From: Bacteroidales bacterium
GTDB lineage: Bacteria > Bacteroidota > Bacteroidia > Bacteroidales > 4484-276
Direction of reading: 5' to 3'
Length of the DNA: 34,033 bases
Assembly (NCBI GenBank): GCA_021740425.1
Contig: JAIOZV010000016.1
Location: 1-34,033, forward strand
The notes under the pieces are model-generated. The model did not search any database and was not told the DNA's origin. It saw only the letters and a program-made list of their open reading frames with translations. Both the position numbers and the translations under genes were made by a program. Position 1 is the first letter of the stretch; every line of letters begins with the position of its first letter. Of the stretch, positions 32,788 to 34,033 are shown piece after piece.

Positions 32788-33047
32788 GATCAATTAAAGT
32801 ATGTAGTTTCGCCATCAAAAAACCATCAGACACTATCTATAATCTGCTATTAAGATAGGATAGAACCATACCAATTCTAACTTGAGCATCACCGATAAAT
32901 ACCCTGATGATGCATAAAACTGCCGAAGCCTTATTTGGAAAACGTTTAAATTAGCCCACACCTATACAAATTTCGGATTCCTTTGAGTAGTTTTATCCTC
33001 ATGAATGAGTAATAGATAATTGTTACACTCAATTCTTAATCCGGCAA

Positions 33048-34033
33048 ATGAGAATATTCCGAGAAAAACGCCTTAATAAAATAATTGCCACTCTGGCAAT
33101 CAATCCTTTTATACTTGCCATACCTTTTACAGTACTCCTGTTTTACCTCCTTCCAGTTGAGTTCATCAGGTTTAAAGTGGAATTAATTGATGAAGAAAGC
33201 ACAAGTAACCAGTATTATTTTTATGATCTTGATTTTGATGGAGATACTGAGGTATTAATGTTTGGATATTATAGACCGCCGAATATTCAACCGAATATTA
33301 TTTTCTATGAGACCCCCCGGAGCCAGCGCATTATCAACCAAATAAATCTAGATGACGATTTTGTTGAGAATGCCAGGCCAATCTTTGCCGATTACAACCA
33401 CGACTCCATTGCAGAAGCTTACATATTTCAGAAAACAGACACAGCCATTTACATTACAGGAATACAATTTAACGACACAAAAACTGATCTTGTAAAATTC
33501 AGAAAAAAGCATATTAATCTTACATATAAAAGAAAAGGATATGAAAAATTACAAAACCATGAGATAATAAATGGGCATCCAACTGACTTAAACGGCGATG
33601 GATATGATGAAATTATTTTTGCTGTTGTTGGACTTTTCGTTGCCAAGCCCAGGGAGATATGTGCCTTTGATATTAAGAACGATACAATTTTCAGAACCCC
33701 AAAAATGGCAGCCCGGCTTGAATCAAACATAAAAATATTACACCATCCTTTCTTGAGCGACAAATGGATTTTTACCATGAACACAGGTACACCCGCTAAT
33801 TATAAAGAAAGCGAAGACATCATTGATGATTCGTGTGGATGGGCAATGGCATTTGATGAAAAACTAAATTTATGGTTTCAACCCATCCCAAATAAAGTCG
33901 GGTTCAATTATCAGGTAAATACAGTGCCATTCCAAGAGAATGACCAGGCCGGGATAATTGCTCTTTTCAAAACGCCGGCAGGATCTATTGAGGAGGTGGA
34001 GGAAAAGCCAGAAGTACTTAGAAAATATGATTT
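33048..34033 (+). CDS. Membrane-anchored FG-GAP/VCBS-like repeat protein, N-terminal part
   Basis: The frame is open from the ATG at 33048 to the window end (328 codons, no stop), so the 3' part is missing. Residues 1-12 are basic, and residues about 13-36 form a membrane helix (IIATLAINPFILAIPFTVLL). The rest is extracytoplasmic, with Asp-rich calcium-binding-like motifs recurring: DLDFDGDTEVLMFG, DYNHDSIAEAYIF and DLNGDGYDEIIFAV, as in FG-GAP/VCBS beta-propeller blades. Its job is unknown. Some Bacteroidota sensor kinases have such a periplasmic sensor, but nothing here shows a kinase. It is divergent from the HydS operon, with about 371 bp between starts. Confidence 0.65.
   Translation, partial: MRIFREKRLNKIIATLAINPFILAIPFTVLLFYLLPVEFIRFKVELIDEESTSNQYYFYDLDFDGDTEVLMFGYYRPPNIQPNIIFYETPRSQRIINQINLDDDFVENARPIFADYNHDSIAEAYIFQKTDTAIYITGIQFNDTKTDLVKFRKKHINLTYKRKGYEKLQNHEIINGHPTDLNGDGYDEIIFAVVGLFVAKPREICAFDIKNDTIFRTPKMAARLESNIKILHHPFLSDKWIFTMNTGTPANYKESEDIIDDSCGWAMAFDEKLNLWFQPIPNKVGFNYQVNTVPFQENDQAGIIALFKTPAGSIEEVEEKPEVLRKYD

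Overview
The window comes from a Gram-negative, anaerobic or fermentative member of the Bacteroidota, probably Bacteroidales-like. Several independent signs agree: a fused HU/CCDC81-SPOR protein of the type confined to that phylum, TAnnTTTG-type minus-7 promoter boxes in front of several genes, few Shine-Dalgarno sequences, KdsB for lipopolysaccharide Kdo, SPOR proteins, and lipoproteins and signal peptides of the expected type. No rRNA, tRNA, CRISPR array, phage gene or transposase was seen.

Layout. 1-5,900: the 3' end of a PHP-type histidinol phosphatase, a small SPOR protein, a tandem universal stress protein, ruvB, trxB, a dihydroorotate-dehydrogenase-like flavoprotein and trmB. 5,900-11,200 (all minus strand): the HU-SPOR protein, kdsB, prfB with its programmed +1 frameshift, recX, a sirtuin, a hairpin terminator and mdh. 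11,400-13,660 (plus strand): smpB, a secreted thioredoxin-fold protein and a secreted transglutaminase-like protein. 13,670-21,050 (minus strand): a TfoX-domain gene abutting a truncated lipoprotein gene, a lipoyl-less E2 acyltransferase, a quinone-oxidoreductase-like enzyme, a large nucleotide-cyclase/FlgO-TolB/TPR/AraC fusion, a frameshifted kynureninase and an SGNH lipoprotein. 21,145-23,894 (plus strand): cysH, a heptanucleotide repeat tract, a UPF0316 membrane protein and tsaD.

24,125-32,700 (minus strand) is the most coherent block: an NADH-linked multi-subunit [FeFe] hydrogenase (HndB-like protein, HydB/NuoF, HydA, HydC/NuoE). Upstream of it lies a putative sensory module: two DRTGG proteins, an RsbT/RsbW-type ATPase, an [FeFe]-hydrogenase-like HydS protein that keeps the four H-cluster cysteines but has lost the proton-shuttle cysteine, a PHP phosphoesterase and a GHKL ATPase. 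The two operons have near-identical upstream regions: a minus-33/minus-7 promoter preceded by two tandem TGTTA-N6-T(A/C)ACA palindromes with 17-bp spacing, placed about 30 bp from the minus-7 box in both. This implies that one regulator, of Rex or CRP/FNR type, controls the enzyme and its presumed sensor. The right edge (33,048 onward, plus strand) is the start of an N-terminally anchored protein with FG-GAP-like Asp-rich repeats, cut by the window end.
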